From Martelella mediterranea (GTDB lineage: Bacteria > Pseudomonadota > Alphaproteobacteria > Rhizobiales > Rhizobiaceae): a DNA stretch of 64,000 bases. The first letter of the stretch is position 1; the number at the start of each line of letters is the position of its first letter. A program made the position numbers and the translations under genes. Shown here one piece after another: positions 17,917 through 27,197 of the stretch. The stretch lies in NCBI RefSeq assembly GCF_021021415.1, contig NZ_JAINWJ010000012.1:1-64000 (forward strand), in the 5' to 3' direction. The notes below the pieces were generated by a model. The model saw nothing but the letters and a program-made list of their open reading frames with translations. It was not told where the DNA came from and ran no database searches.

Positions 17917-18918
17917 TTAGCCTTTTTGCCGGTTGAACAGCGAGCGCTGCACCAGCATGGCGATGATGATGATCGTGCCCTGGATGGCGGCGATCAGATA
18001 TTCGGAAATGAAGTTCGACAGCAGCATGATGTTGCCGACGACCTCCAGAATGAAGGCGCCGCAGATCGTGCCCCAGATGCGCCCGACCCCGCCCCTGAGT
18101 GCGGTTCCGCCGACGACCACCGCGGTGATCGCCTGCAGCTCCCATAATATGCCGGTGGTCGCCGATGTCGAACCGAGACGCGGCACGTAGAACAAGACGG
18201 CGACGGCGACGCAAAGGCCCTGGATCAGATAGGTCATGATCCGGATATTGCGCACCGAGATACCGGAATAGCGCGCCACCTCTTCATTGGAGCCAACGGC
18301 GGTGACATGGCGGCCAAAGCGGGTGCGATAGAGCACGAAGGCCCCGATCAGCGCCGTCACCACGATCGCGATCACGGGAACCGGAATCCCGAACACGGTG
18401 CCGAAATAGGCGGGGCGATAGGCGGACTGGACGTCGAAATCCTTCAGCGTAATCGCGCCGCCCTGCGACAGCCATGTCGTCAGCCCCCGGAATATCCCCA
18501 TCGTGCCGAGCGTGACGATGAACGGCTCTATTCGCCCGACCGTGGTGATCACCCCGTTCAGGAGCCCGCAGGCCATACCGATCAGGATCGCCAGCACCAT
18601 GGCGGCGGCGATCAGCAGATACGGGTTGGAAATCACCGCCGTGTTGATGAACATGATCATCAGGCTGGCGACGAAGGCGACCATCGAGCCGACCGAAAGA
18701 TCGAGCCCGCCGGCGGAAATGACGAAGGTCGCGCCGACCGCGATGATCGCGATGAAGGCCGAACGGGTCGCCACGTTCATCAGATTGGTGACCGTCAGGA
18801 AATTCGGGTTGGAAAACGCGCCGAGCACCAGCAGCAGCGCCAGTGCCAGGAAGGGGGCCAGCACCCGAAGGTCGAGCCGGCTCATGAAGCCGGATGTGTT
18901 TTCAGCCTGTCCGCTCAC
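17917..18918 (-). CDS. CUT2 sugar ABC transporter permease (RbsC type)
   Basis: 333 residues with about eight to ten hydrophobic segments and the family motif SAGGLDLSVGSMVAF. The start is a GTG at 18918 whose bases form GTGA with the stop codon of the ATPase gene, indicating translational coupling. An internal ATG (MSRLDLRV, about 11 codons in) is an alternative. Confidence 0.91.
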   Translation of the reverse strand: MSGQAENTSGFMSRLDLRVLAPFLALALLLVLGAFSNPNFLTVTNLMNVATRSAFIAIIAVGATFVISAGGLDLSVGSMVAFVASLMIMFINTAVISNPYLLIAAAMVLAILIGMACGLLNGVITTVGRIEPFIVTLGTMGIFRGLTTWLSQGGAITLKDFDVQSAYRPAYFGTVFGIPVPVIAIVVTALIGAFVLYRTRFGRHVTAVGSNEEVARYSGISVRNIRIMTYLIQGLCVAVAVLFYVPRLGSTSATTGILWELQAITAVVVGGTALRGGVGRIWGTICGAFILEVVGNIMLLSNFISEYLIAAIQGTIIIIAMLVQRSLFNRQKG

Positions 18919-20441
18919 GACGCCATCTCCCGCTTGCCGGAAACGCCGGTCGCCAGCACCACGATCTCGTTCTCGTTCATGTCCTCTCCCGTCACCTCGC
19001 CGGCGATTTCGCCCGACCGCATCACCACGATCCGGTCGCAAAGGCCGATCAGTTCCGGCATTTCCGAGGAAACCACGATGATCGAATGCCCGTTCTCTGC
19101 CAGGTCGGCGATGAATTTATAGATCTGTTCCTTGTTGCCGATATCAATGCCGCGCGTCGGCTCGTCGATGATCACGATCTCGGGTTCGAGCAGCATCATC
19201 TTGGCAAGCAGCAGCTTCTGCTGGTTGCCGCCCGACAGTTCGCCGGCGGCAAGTTCCTTCGAACCGGTGCGGATATCGAAGTCGCGGATCGCCTCGTCAA
19301 GCGCCTTGTCCTCGGCCTTGCGGTCGACCTGCAGGTTCTTCGTGAACCGGTCGAGGGCGGAAAGCGTCAGATTGGTTCTGAGGTCCTTGGTCAAGAGCAG
19401 GCCCTTGCCCTTGCGGTCCTCTGAAAGATAGACGATGCCGGAGCGAAGGGCCGCGATCGGCGCGTTGAAATTGACCGCCCGGCCATTGAGCCGCACCGCG
19501 CCCTTGCCGGGCCTGAGCCCCAGCAACCCTTCCATCAGCTCCGTGCGTCCGGCGCCGATCAGACCGGCAAAGCCGAGGATCTCGCCCTTCCTGAGCGTGA
19601 ACGAACAGCGTTCTGCATAGCCCGGCACGGTAAAATCTTCGACCTCCAGCACCGGCAGGCCGGCGCCGTCATGGGCGCGGTCGGGATAGAGCTTGGAGAC
19701 GTCGCGGCCGACCATCAGCCGGGCCATGTCGGCGGGCTCGAGCGTGTCGGCGTCGCGGCTGGCGATCAGCTGGCCATCGCGCAACACGGTCACCGTGTCG
19801 GCGATCGCCTTCACCTCGTTGAGGCGGTGGGAGATGAACAGCACGGCAACGCCGCGATCGCGGATCGCGCGGATCACCTTCAAGAGCGCCTCGGTCTCGA
19901 ATGGCGTCAGCGAGGCGGTCGGCTCGTCGAAGATCACCACCCGGTGCGGGGTCAACAGCACGCGGGCGATCTGCACGAGCTGGCGCTTGGCGATCGACAG
20001 CCTGGAAACGAGGGTATCGGGCGCGATATCGGTGCCGAGTTCGAGCAGCGCCTTGTGGGCTTCGGCGTTCATCACCCGGTCGTTGACGGCAAGGCCGCGC
20101 CGGACTTCGCGGCCGAGGAAAATATTCTGCGCCACGGTGAGATCGGGCGCGAGCAGGATTTCCTGATGCACCAGCACGATGCCGGCGGCTTCCGCTTCGA
20201 CAGGGTTTTCGAAACTGACAGGCGTGCCGTCGACCTTCACGGAACCGGCCGAGGGTTTCAGATTGCCGGCCAGAAGCCGCATCAGCGTGGATTTGCCGGC
20301 CCCGTTTTCGCCGATGACGGCATGAATTTCGCCGACGCGAACGGAGAGGTCGATGCCGTGCAACACCTCGATCGGGCCAAAGGACTTCCTGAGCCCCTCG
20401 GTCTGCAGAATAGCGGCGTTTCCGCCCGCTTTCTCAATCAT
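18915..20441 (-). CDS. CUT2 sugar ABC transporter ATPase (RbsA type, double cassette)
   Basis: 508 residues containing two ATPase cassettes. The first has Walker A GENGAGKST and Walker B VVIFDEPTASL. The second has a degenerate Walker A (GLIGAGRTE), signature LSGGNQQKLLLAK and Walker B IVIIDEPTRGID. The weak second Walker A is normal for this class. It is the first gene of the minus-strand operon ATPase-permease-binding protein-isomerase-dehydrogenase. Confidence 0.94.
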   Translation of the reverse strand: MIEKAGGNAAILQTEGLRKSFGPIEVLHGIDLSVRVGEIHAVIGENGAGKSTLMRLLAGNLKPSAGSVKVDGTPVSFENPVEAEAAGIVLVHQEILLAPDLTVAQNIFLGREVRRGLAVNDRVMNAEAHKALLELGTDIAPDTLVSRLSIAKRQLVQIARVLLTPHRVVIFDEPTASLTPFETEALLKVIRAIRDRGVAVLFISHRLNEVKAIADTVTVLRDGQLIASRDADTLEPADMARLMVGRDVSKLYPDRAHDGAGLPVLEVEDFTVPGYAERCSFTLRKGEILGFAGLIGAGRTELMEGLLGLRPGKGAVRLNGRAVNFNAPIAALRSGIVYLSEDRKGKGLLLTKDLRTNLTLSALDRFTKNLQVDRKAEDKALDEAIRDFDIRTGSKELAAGELSGGNQQKLLLAKMMLLEPEIVIIDEPTRGIDIGNKEQIYKFIADLAENGHSIIVVSSEMPELIGLCDRIVVMRSGEIAGEVTGEDMNENEIVVLATGVSGKREMAS

Positions 20442-20665
20442 GATCCTCCCCAGGCGCTGTTGCCGAAGCGCTCATTTCTCTCCGGCGCGCCGCGCCGGAA
20501 GATGTTCCTCCGCGCCGCCTTCCCGAGCGGCGCAAAATGGGCGCGGCTTCACCCTTGCGGCGACGGCTGCCCTTTCCCTGATGAGCCTAGCGGGAAAAAT
20601 GATGTACGTAAAGCATGTTTCGCCGTCGCAACCGTCTCCAGGAGGCGGGTTAGGGCGATGTCGGT

Positions 20666-21844
20666 TCAGTCCTGGCTGACTGCGGTCGGGCCTTGCGCAG
20701 GCGGGGGCTCGGCCTCGGCCGGTTTTTCGGCGGCGGCGAGGTTTGCCTCCAGCACCCATTCGCGCCAGATCGCGACGATCAGCGCCATCAGCACCGGGCC
20801 GACGAACAGCCCGATCAGCCCCATGGTCTTGACCCCGCCGACAAGGCCGAAAAAGGTCGGCAGGAAGGGCAGCTTGATCGGCCCGCCGACGAGGCGCGGC
20901 CTCAGCGTCTTGTCGACGATGAAAAGCTCGATCGTGCCCCAGGCAAACAGCGCGATGCCGTGGATCGGCGTGCCGCGCGCCACCAGATAGGCCGAGATCA
21001 GCGTGAAGGTCAGCGGCGCGCCGCCGGGCACCATCGCCATCACCGCCGTCAGCAGGCCGAAGGAGACAAAATTCGGCACATCCGCCAGATAATAGGCGAA
21101 GCCGAGCACGACGCCCTCGCCCATGGCGATCAGGGTCATGCCGGTGACGGTCGAGGAGATCGTCGCCGGCACCACGCGCGAGATCCGGTACCAGCGGTCG
21201 GGAAACAGCCGCTCGCCGATCATGTCGAGCTGGGCGGCGAACTTGTCGCCGTCCTTGTAGAGGAAGAACAGCGCGATCAGCATGAACAGCGCCGCCAGCG
21301 CCAGACCGAACACCCGGCCGCCGACAAACAGGGCCGTGCGATAGATGCTGCCGATATTCTCGCCGCTGACGGCCTGGATCAACTGCCCGATATCACCGGG
21401 CTGGCCGAGATAATCCTGCCATTTTTCCGAAACCCATTCGCCGATCACCGGCAGGTTCATGATCCAGTCGGGAACCGGCGCGCCGATGCGGTTAGCCTCG
21501 GCGGCCCAGGTGATCCACAATTCCAGTTCGCGCGACATGTAGATGACCGCGAACACGATCGGCAGGATCAGGAACAGTAGGATCAGGAAGATCGCGATCG
21601 CGGCGGAAATCTTGCGCCGCCCGCCGAGCCTGCGGTCAAGCTTGCGATAGACGGGCTGCGAGGCAAAGGCGATGATCAGCGCCGCCAGAACCGGCACCAG
21701 GAAGCCGTGAAAGAAATAGATCGCGGCGAGCGCCACGCCGAGCAGCAGCCAGCGCGCGGCGGTGACGGAGGGGATCAGCGGCGCGCGGGCGGCGGCTGCC
21801 GTGCCGATCCAGCTTTGCGTCCTGTGATGCGGTTTCTGATCCAT
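20666..21844 (-). CDS. AI-2E transporter family (PerM-like) membrane protein
   Basis: About 392 residues with roughly seven or eight hydrophobic segments. The family signature region LPFLPTFFGLVGGVKTMG is followed by GLFVGPVLMALIVAIW. Members move AI-2 or act as sodium/proton antiporters, and most have no proven substrate. Start MDQKPHH is preferred over an ATG 11 codons earlier. It lies 59 bases behind the cyclotransferase gene on the same strand. Confidence 0.85.
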   Translation of the reverse strand: MDQKPHHRTQSWIGTAAAARAPLIPSVTAARWLLLGVALAAIYFFHGFLVPVLAALIIAFASQPVYRKLDRRLGGRRKISAAIAIFLILLFLILPIVFAVIYMSRELELWITWAAEANRIGAPVPDWIMNLPVIGEWVSEKWQDYLGQPGDIGQLIQAVSGENIGSIYRTALFVGGRVFGLALAALFMLIALFFLYKDGDKFAAQLDMIGERLFPDRWYRISRVVPATISSTVTGMTLIAMGEGVVLGFAYYLADVPNFVSFGLLTAVMAMVPGGAPLTFTLISAYLVARGTPIHGIALFAWGTIELFIVDKTLRPRLVGGPIKLPFLPTFFGLVGGVKTMGLIGLFVGPVLMALIVAIWREWVLEANLAAAEKPAEAEPPPAQGPTAVSQD

Positions 21845-21903
21845 CGCCTGTTTCTTTCCCGTCGGACAGCCCGGCATTATCTATGCTGCCCCCATATCGC
21901 CTT

Positions 21904-22458
21904 TCAAGGTCGATAGCCAGCAAAAGCCCCGTCGCCATCAAAGCCCGCGCCCGCCAGAACCTCTCTCGCCTCGATCCCGGACGGACGTGAACGGTCGGGA
22001 TCGGCGCGGCAAGGGGCGGCGGCGAGCCAGTCGACGTAATCCGCCGGCAGACCGTGCTGGCGCGCGCCGGCGATCACCAGCGCGTGGTACCAGTCGAAGG
22101 GCAGCAGCGCCGGATCGCGGAAGGCGGGCGGGGCCTTGTAGGTGCAGGCTGAGACCATCGCTTCGTCCTTCAGCAGGCGCACCGCGCAGTCATCGATCCG
22201 GTCATAGCCATTGCCTCTGCCCTCGAACGCATCAAGCAGACCGCGTTCGCTCAGGTCGAGCATGAAGACCACGCCGAACACCGTCTCGCCTGGCCGCTCC
22301 ACGAGCGTCGCCTTGCCAGAACCCTCATTGCCGATCTTGGAAAAGGCGAGCGCGTGGTTCTCCAGCACCGCCGGAGCAACGGGCCGCGCTGAGGGGCAGC
22401 GGCGAACCAGCCGTTCGGTCAGCATGTTGGAGCCGTAGGCGAAATAGGCGAGCGCCAT
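21904..22458 (-). CDS. Gamma-glutamylcyclotransferase family protein
   Basis: 184 residues. It begins ALAYFAYGSNML, the YGSN substrate loop of the family, and the expected catalytic glutamate lies in the LLDAFEGRGNGYDR region. Such enzymes release 5-oxoproline from gamma-glutamyl compounds. The start codon overlaps the stop of the ABC-F gene by one base (TGATG), so translation is probably coupled. Confidence 0.85.
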   Translation of the reverse strand: MALAYFAYGSNMLTERLVRRCPSARPVAPAVLENHALAFSKIGNEGSGKATLVERPGETVFGVVFMLDLSERGLLDAFEGRGNGYDRIDDCAVRLLKDEAMVSACTYKAPPAFRDPALLPFDWYHALVIAGARQHGLPADYVDWLAAAPCRADPDRSRPSGIEAREVLAGAGFDGDGAFAGYRP

Positions 22459-24275
22459 CAGCCCTCCAGTTCCTCGCGCAGCATTTCAAGCTCCAGCCAT
22501 TCCTCTTCCTTGGCGGCGAGCGTCGCGCGCTCGCGTTCCAGCACTTTCGCGGCCTTGGAGAAACCATCGGGATCGCGGGCGAAGAATTGCGGATCGGCCA
22601 TGCGTTCCTCGAGCTTGGCGATATCCGCCTCGATCTTCGCCATTTCCTTCGGCAGGTTTTCCAGCGCGAATTTCTGCTTGTAGGAAAGTTTTCCTTTCGC
22701 CTTGGCGGGTTCGGGCGCAGCCTTCTCCCGGGCGGCCTGTTTTTCCTTCTTTTCGGCCGCCCTGGCCTCGGCAGCAGCCCCCTTGCGCTGGGCCATCATG
22801 TCGGAATAGCCGCCGGCATATTCCAGCCACTCGCCATCCGGCGACAGCGGATTGGCCGGCGCGATCGTCGAGGTGACGGTGCGGTCGAGGAAATCGCGGT
22901 CATGGGAAACGAGAATGACGCTGCCGGCAAAACCGGCGACGATCTCCTGCAGCAGATCCAGCGTCTCGATGTCGAGATCGTTGGTGGGCTCGTCGAGGAT
23001 CAGCACGTTTGCCGGCCGCGCCAGGATGCGCGCCAGCATCAGCCGCGCGCGCTCGCCGCCGGAAAGGTTGCGAATCGGGGTACGCGCCTGTTCGGGCTGG
23101 AACAGGAAGTCCTTCATGTAGCCCGCGACATGGCGCTGCTCGCCATTGACCAGCAGCGTGTCGCCGCGCCCGTCGGTGAGGTAATGCGCCAGCGTGTCGT
23201 CGGGATCGAGTTCCTCGCGCTTCTGGTCGATCACCGCGATTTCGAGATTGACCCCGAGGCGCACCCAGCCGCTGTCGGGCGCAAGCTGGCCGGTCAGCAT
23301 CTTCAAAAGCGTGGTCTTGCCCGCGCCGTTCGGGCCGACGAGACCGATGCGGTCGCCGCGCGAAACCCTGAGCGAAAACGGCTTGACGATCACCCGTTCG
23401 CCGAAGGATTTGGTGATGTTCTCCGCCTCGATCACCAGCTTGCCGCTTTCGCGCACATCGCTGACCGTGGCGTTGACCGTGCCCTGCGGGCCTTGGTGTC
23501 CGCGATGCCGGGCGCGCATGTCGTGCAGTTCACCAAGGCGGCGCATATTGCGCTTGCGCCTCGCTGTGACGCCGTAGCGCAGCCAGTGCTCCTCGCGCAC
23601 GATCTGGCGCGCCAGCTTGTGCTGCTCGGCCTCTTCCTCCTCCAGCACCTTGTCGCGCCACTCCTCGAAATGGGCAAAACCCCGGTCCATCCGCCGCGCA
23701 ATGCCGCGGTCGAGCCAGACGGTGGCGGTCGAGACGTTTTCGAGGAAGCGCCGGTCATGCGAGATCAGCACCATGGCCGAGCGCGTGCCGGCAAGCTCCT
23801 CTTCCAGCCATTCGATGGTGGTGAGGTCGAGGTGGTTGGTCGGCTCGTCGAGAAGCAGGATATCGGGTTCTGGCGCCAGCACGCGCGCCAATGCGGCGCG
23901 TCGCGCCTCGCCGCCGGAAAGCTTTTTCGGATCAGCCGAGGGCGAAATACCGAGATGCTCCATCATGTAATCGGCGCGGTAGTGCTCGTCACCGGGCGCA
24001 AGACCCGCCGCGACATAGGCCTCGACCGTTGCATAGCCGGAAAAATCCGGCGCCTGTTCGAGATAGCGGATGGTGGCCGACGGCTGGCGGAAGATTTCGC
24101 CCGACTGCGCCTCGACCAGACCGGCGGCGATCTTCAGCAGCGTCGACTTGCCCGAACCGTTGCGCCCGACAAGGCAGATCCGGTCGCCCGGCTCGACCTG
24201 CAGGCCCGCGCCGGCAAGCAGCGGCGTTCCGCCGAAGCTCAGATGGATATCGTCCAGTTTCAAAATCGGCGGCAT
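22458..24275 (-). CDS. ABC-F family ATPase (Uup/EttA-like, ribosome-associated)
   Basis: 605 residues with two soluble ATPase cassettes and no membrane part. Motifs are GRNGSGKSTLLK, LSGGEARRAALARVL, ILLLDEPTNHLDL, then GPNGAGKTTLLK, LSGGERARLMLARIL and LILDEPTNDLD. The inter-domain linker contains the arginine-rich TARRKRNMRRLGELHDMR. The lysine/alanine-rich C-terminus with a coiled coil (residues about 510-600) resembles Uup, which binds branched DNA and ribosomes. Six bases separate it from thiN. Confidence 0.92.
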   Translation of the reverse strand: MPPILKLDDIHLSFGGTPLLAGAGLQVEPGDRICLVGRNGSGKSTLLKIAAGLVEAQSGEIFRQPSATIRYLEQAPDFSGYATVEAYVAAGLAPGDEHYRADYMMEHLGISPSADPKKLSGGEARRAALARVLAPEPDILLLDEPTNHLDLTTIEWLEEELAGTRSAMVLISHDRRFLENVSTATVWLDRGIARRMDRGFAHFEEWRDKVLEEEEAEQHKLARQIVREEHWLRYGVTARRKRNMRRLGELHDMRARHRGHQGPQGTVNATVSDVRESGKLVIEAENITKSFGERVIVKPFSLRVSRGDRIGLVGPNGAGKTTLLKMLTGQLAPDSGWVRLGVNLEIAVIDQKREELDPDDTLAHYLTDGRGDTLLVNGEQRHVAGYMKDFLFQPEQARTPIRNLSGGERARLMLARILARPANVLILDEPTNDLDIETLDLLQEIVAGFAGSVILVSHDRDFLDRTVTSTIAPANPLSPDGEWLEYAGGYSDMMAQRKGAAAEARAAEKKEKQAAREKAAPEPAKAKGKLSYKQKFALENLPKEMAKIEADIAKLEERMADPQFFARDPDGFSKAAKVLERERATLAAKEEEWLELEMLREELEG

Positions 24276-24281
24276 AAAGCC

Positions 24282-24932
24282 TCATACTCCCGAAAAATCA
24301 TGCGGCCGGAGAATGATGATCCCCGAACCGTTTTTCAAGCCGAAGCGCACCGGCCCGCCCTTCGCCTTGTTCGACACGCCGCGCGCAGCACCAAAGGGCA
24401 AGGCGAAATCCTCAAGCGGGTAGACGGCGTTGCCGATCGAAAGGCCGGCAAGGTCGGAAACGCCCAGCACGGAAAACAGCGCGCCTTCCGGCATCTCCAC
24501 CACCGTCTCGCCGGCAAGCAGGGGATGGGCCTCTTCTTCGCCCGAGGTCAGCACGATGTCGATGCCGTCGCCGGCCAGTCGGACGGCGAGCAGCAGGTTC
24601 ATCAGCCCGTGATCGGTGCGCTCGCCTTGCAGCGCGCCGGCCATCACGATCCGCCGCGCACCGCGCTCCAGCGCTTCCTCGACGGCAAGCGCGCCGTCGG
24701 TCAGGTTCTTGGCGGGCGGAAAGCTCTTGCGCGTGATGTCCGGGAAGCGCGCCACAAGTGCTGCATCGGTGGAATCGAAATCCCCGACCCAGACTTCCGG
24801 CTTTACACCCAGCGCCTCGGCATGGCGCATACCGCCATCGGCGGCGATCACCCGGCTTCCGGCCACAAGCGCCAGCACCCGGTCATCAACCGTAAGCGCG
24901 CCGCCCAGCAATATCGTGAAGGTCTCGTTCAT
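24282..24932 (-). CDS. thiN: Thiamine pyrophosphokinase
   Basis: 216 residues. It converts thiamine and ATP to thiamine diphosphate, using the salvaged vitamin. VIAADGGMRHAEALG, the acidic GDFDS motif and LQGERTDHGLMNLLLA are characteristic. It is first in a likely minus-strand operon with the ABC-F ATPase and the cyclotransferase. Together with riboswitch-controlled thiBPQ 9 kb away it gives a complete thiamine uptake and activation route. Confidence 0.92.
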   Translation of the reverse strand: MNETFTILLGGALTVDDRVLALVAGSRVIAADGGMRHAEALGVKPEVWVGDFDSTDAALVARFPDITRKSFPPAKNLTDGALAVEEALERGARRIVMAGALQGERTDHGLMNLLLAVRLAGDGIDIVLTSGEEEAHPLLAGETVVEMPEGALFSVLGVSDLAGLSIGNAVYPLEDFALPFGAARGVSNKAKGGPVRFGLKNGSGIIILRPHDFSGV

Positions 24933-25024
24933 CGCCTACGCAATAGAGCGGATCCGGGCCAAAGGGAAGGGCGGCACGCACGCCGGAGGTGTTCGCCTGT
25001 CGATCCCCGCCCGGTCCATTCTGC

Positions 25025-25564
25025 TCAGCTCGCGGTGCGGGCCTTGGGCGCGATCTCGGCGGCTTCGCCGGCATGGTCGCGGGCATAGTCCTCGAGGCCG
25101 TCGACGAAGCGCTGATAGAGCCTGGAGAACGTGTCTAGGTCATCGGCCGACCAGTTTTCCGTGACGCTTTCCAGAAGGCGCCGCTTCACCGCGTGCACCT
25201 CGTTCAGCAGCGCCCTGCCCTTCGGCGTGATCACCAGGATCGAACGGCGGGCGTCGTTCTGGCAAACGCGGCGTTCCAGCACGTTCTGGGAAACGAGTTC
25301 GGCGACGATGCGGCTTGCGCGCGAAGGGTCGATCCGCATGCCGTCGGCCACCGAGCCGATCGTCGCACGGTCATTCTCGCCGGCGCGATGGACCACGTCG
25401 AGCACATCGAGATGGGTGATTTCCAGCGCCGGCGCGACATTGGCGATCGCGATCCGCCCGATGATGCGGCGGCGCATCATCAGCCGCTGCTGCGTCATGG
25501 TGTCGGAAATCCGCTGCATGGCATCGGCCTGATCGGGGGCTGTCGTGTCGCGCTTTTCGTCCAT
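25025..25564 (-). CDS. MarR family transcriptional regulator
   Basis: 179 residues with a winged helix (residues about 40-135). The recognition region reads IGSVADGMRIDPSRASRIVAELVSQNVLERR and the wing contains DARRSILVITPKGRALL. It is divergent from an EmrB-type drug exporter, and a palindrome lies between the two genes. By analogy to EmrR/MarR pairs it probably represses both until a ligand binds. Confidence 0.9.
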   Translation of the reverse strand: MDEKRDTTAPDQADAMQRISDTMTQQRLMMRRRIIGRIAIANVAPALEITHLDVLDVVHRAGENDRATIGSVADGMRIDPSRASRIVAELVSQNVLERRVCQNDARRSILVITPKGRALLNEVHAVKRRLLESVTENWSADDLDTFSRLYQRFVDGLEDYARDHAGEAAEIAPKARTAS

Positions 25565-25600
25565 GCTCTCTGTCTATCAGATCATCGGAAAATTTGAAAC

Positions 25601-25613
25601 ATGCATAGTGCAT
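25601..25613. promoter_or_regulatory. Palindrome in the MarR/EmrB divergent promoter region
   Basis: ATGCA-TAG-TGCAT lies between the divergent starts, with a TTGACA a few bases further on as a possible -35 element for the exporter. It is a candidate operator for the adjacent MarR protein. Confidence 0.5.
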
Positions 25614-25685
25614 ATCCATGCTGTTGACAAATATTTGCTTTCAGCACATGTATCGGCGATGCGTTCCACTGAGACAGCCCCGCCC

Positions 25686-27197
25686 ATGGACCAACAGAGC
25701 CCGTTCGTCTCGCTGGTAGAGCATCCGCGTCGTCGGGTCATCGCCTTCCTGTTCCTGCTGATGTCGATGTTCCTGGCGACCCTCGACAACCAGATCGTCT
25801 CCACCGCGCTGCCGACGATCGTCGGCGAGTTCGGCGCCGTCGAGCGGTTCGGCTGGGTCGCCTCGGCCTATTTGCTGGCGTCCTGCGCGGTGATGCCGAT
25901 CTACGGCAAGCTTGGCGATCTTATCGGGCGAAAATATGTGCTGATGGCGGCAATCGTGATCTTTCTGGTCGGCTCGCTGACCTGCGGGCTGGCGGTCTCG
26001 ATGAACACGCTGATCGCGGCGCGCGTTCTCCAGGGTTTCGGCGGCGGCGGGCTGATGGTGTCGATCTTCTCGCTCAATGCCGACCTGTTTCCCGCGCGCG
26101 AGCGGGCCAAGTATCAAAGCTATGCCAGTCTCGTGCTGATGACGTCGGGCGCGCTCGGCCCGATCCTCGGCGGCACGATGACGGCCGCTTTCGGCTGGCG
26201 CTCGATCTTTCTCGTCAACCTGCCGGTCGGGCTGGTCGTGCTTGTGGGCCTCCACATCCTTCTCCCCAACCGCAAGACCGGGCGCAGGCCGAAGATCGAT
26301 TTCCTCGGCGCGCTGCTTCTGGCGCTGATGGTGACGGGGATCGTGCTGTGGTGCGATTCCGGCGAAATCTTCGGCTCGATGCTGTCGCCGGCAAGCCTTG
26401 GCGTGGTGGCCGCGGTCGCCGTGCTCACCGGCCTGTGGGTGATGGTGGAACGGCGCGCGCCCGAGCCGATGATCCCGCTCTCGCTGTTTTCCAACCGGAC
26501 CGTCGTGCTGCTGCTGATCGTCTCGATCGCCAGCGGCAGCATCGCGATCGGCATGGTCAATTATCTCGCTTTGTTCCTGCAGACCGTTCACGGGCTCTCG
26601 CCCACGGCGGCGGGCCTGTTCTTCATTCCGGTCACCATTGGTCTGGCTGTCGGCGCGCTCACCGGCGGGCGGCTGATGTCGATCACCGGACGATACCGGC
26701 CATTCGCCATTCTCGGCCTGTCGATCTCGACGCTGGCCTTTGTGACGCTTTCGCTGTTTGCCGTCTCCGCGCCGCTGGCGCTGATGGCGGCGATCCTCGG
26801 TCTGCACGGGCTCGGCATCGGTTTCGGCCAGCAGGTGCCGGTGCTCGGCGTTCAAAATGCCGCGCGCGGCGGCGATGTCGGGGCTGCCACCGGCACGGTG
26901 ACGCTGTCGCGCATGGTGGGCGCCTCGGCCGGCATTTCCATCTACGGCGCGATCCTGGCCCATGGCCTTGGCCGTTCCGCGTCCATTCCGGGCGTCGGCT
27001 CGCTGACCGAGCTTTCTCCCACGGCCATCGCCGCATTGCCGGAGCTCGCCCGCGCGCTGGCGATCGGCGGTTACGGCGATACATTCACCATGCTGTTCAT
27101 GTTTGCGGCCGTCGTTTGTCTGATCGGCCTTGTCGCGGCCCTTGCGCTACGGCCCATGCTGCTCGGCGCGCCGGCCAAGGCCGGAAGCTCAGCCTGA
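25686..27197 (+). CDS. MFS multidrug exporter, DHA2 (EmrB/QacA, 14-TM) family
   Basis: 503 residues with about 14 hydrophobic segments. MFLATLDNQIVSTALPTI carries the first-helix aspartate of the DHA2 family, and GKLGDLIGRKYVLMA is the MFS cytoplasmic loop. There is no membrane-fusion (EmrA) gene beside it, so it may work alone in the inner membrane. Start MDQQSP is chosen. An ATG nine codons upstream is possible. The last nine bases overlap the end of the convergent opgC. Confidence 0.9.
   Translation: MDQQSPFVSLVEHPRRRVIAFLFLLMSMFLATLDNQIVSTALPTIVGEFGAVERFGWVASAYLLASCAVMPIYGKLGDLIGRKYVLMAAIVIFLVGSLTCGLAVSMNTLIAARVLQGFGGGGLMVSIFSLNADLFPARERAKYQSYASLVLMTSGALGPILGGTMTAAFGWRSIFLVNLPVGLVVLVGLHILLPNRKTGRRPKIDFLGALLLALMVTGIVLWCDSGEIFGSMLSPASLGVVAAVAVLTGLWVMVERRAPEPMIPLSLFSNRTVVLLLIVSIASGSIAIGMVNYLALFLQTVHGLSPTAAGLFFIPVTIGLAVGALTGGRLMSITGRYRPFAILGLSISTLAFVTLSLFAVSAPLALMAAILGLHGLGIGFGQQVPVLGVQNAARGGDVGAATGTVTLSRMVGASAGISIYGAILAHGLGRSASIPGVGSLTELSPTAIAALPELARALAIGGYGDTFTMLFMFAAVVCLIGLVAALALRPMLLGAPAKAGSSA

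Noticed and set aside
15787-18147. 786-codon plus-strand open frame
   Set aside because: It runs opposite the isomerase, binding-protein and permease genes, and its residue mix (R, H, D, V, G rich) is typical of antisense shadows.
22587-25088. 833-codon plus-strand open frame
   Set aside because: Antisense to the ABC-F and thiN genes, with no motif.
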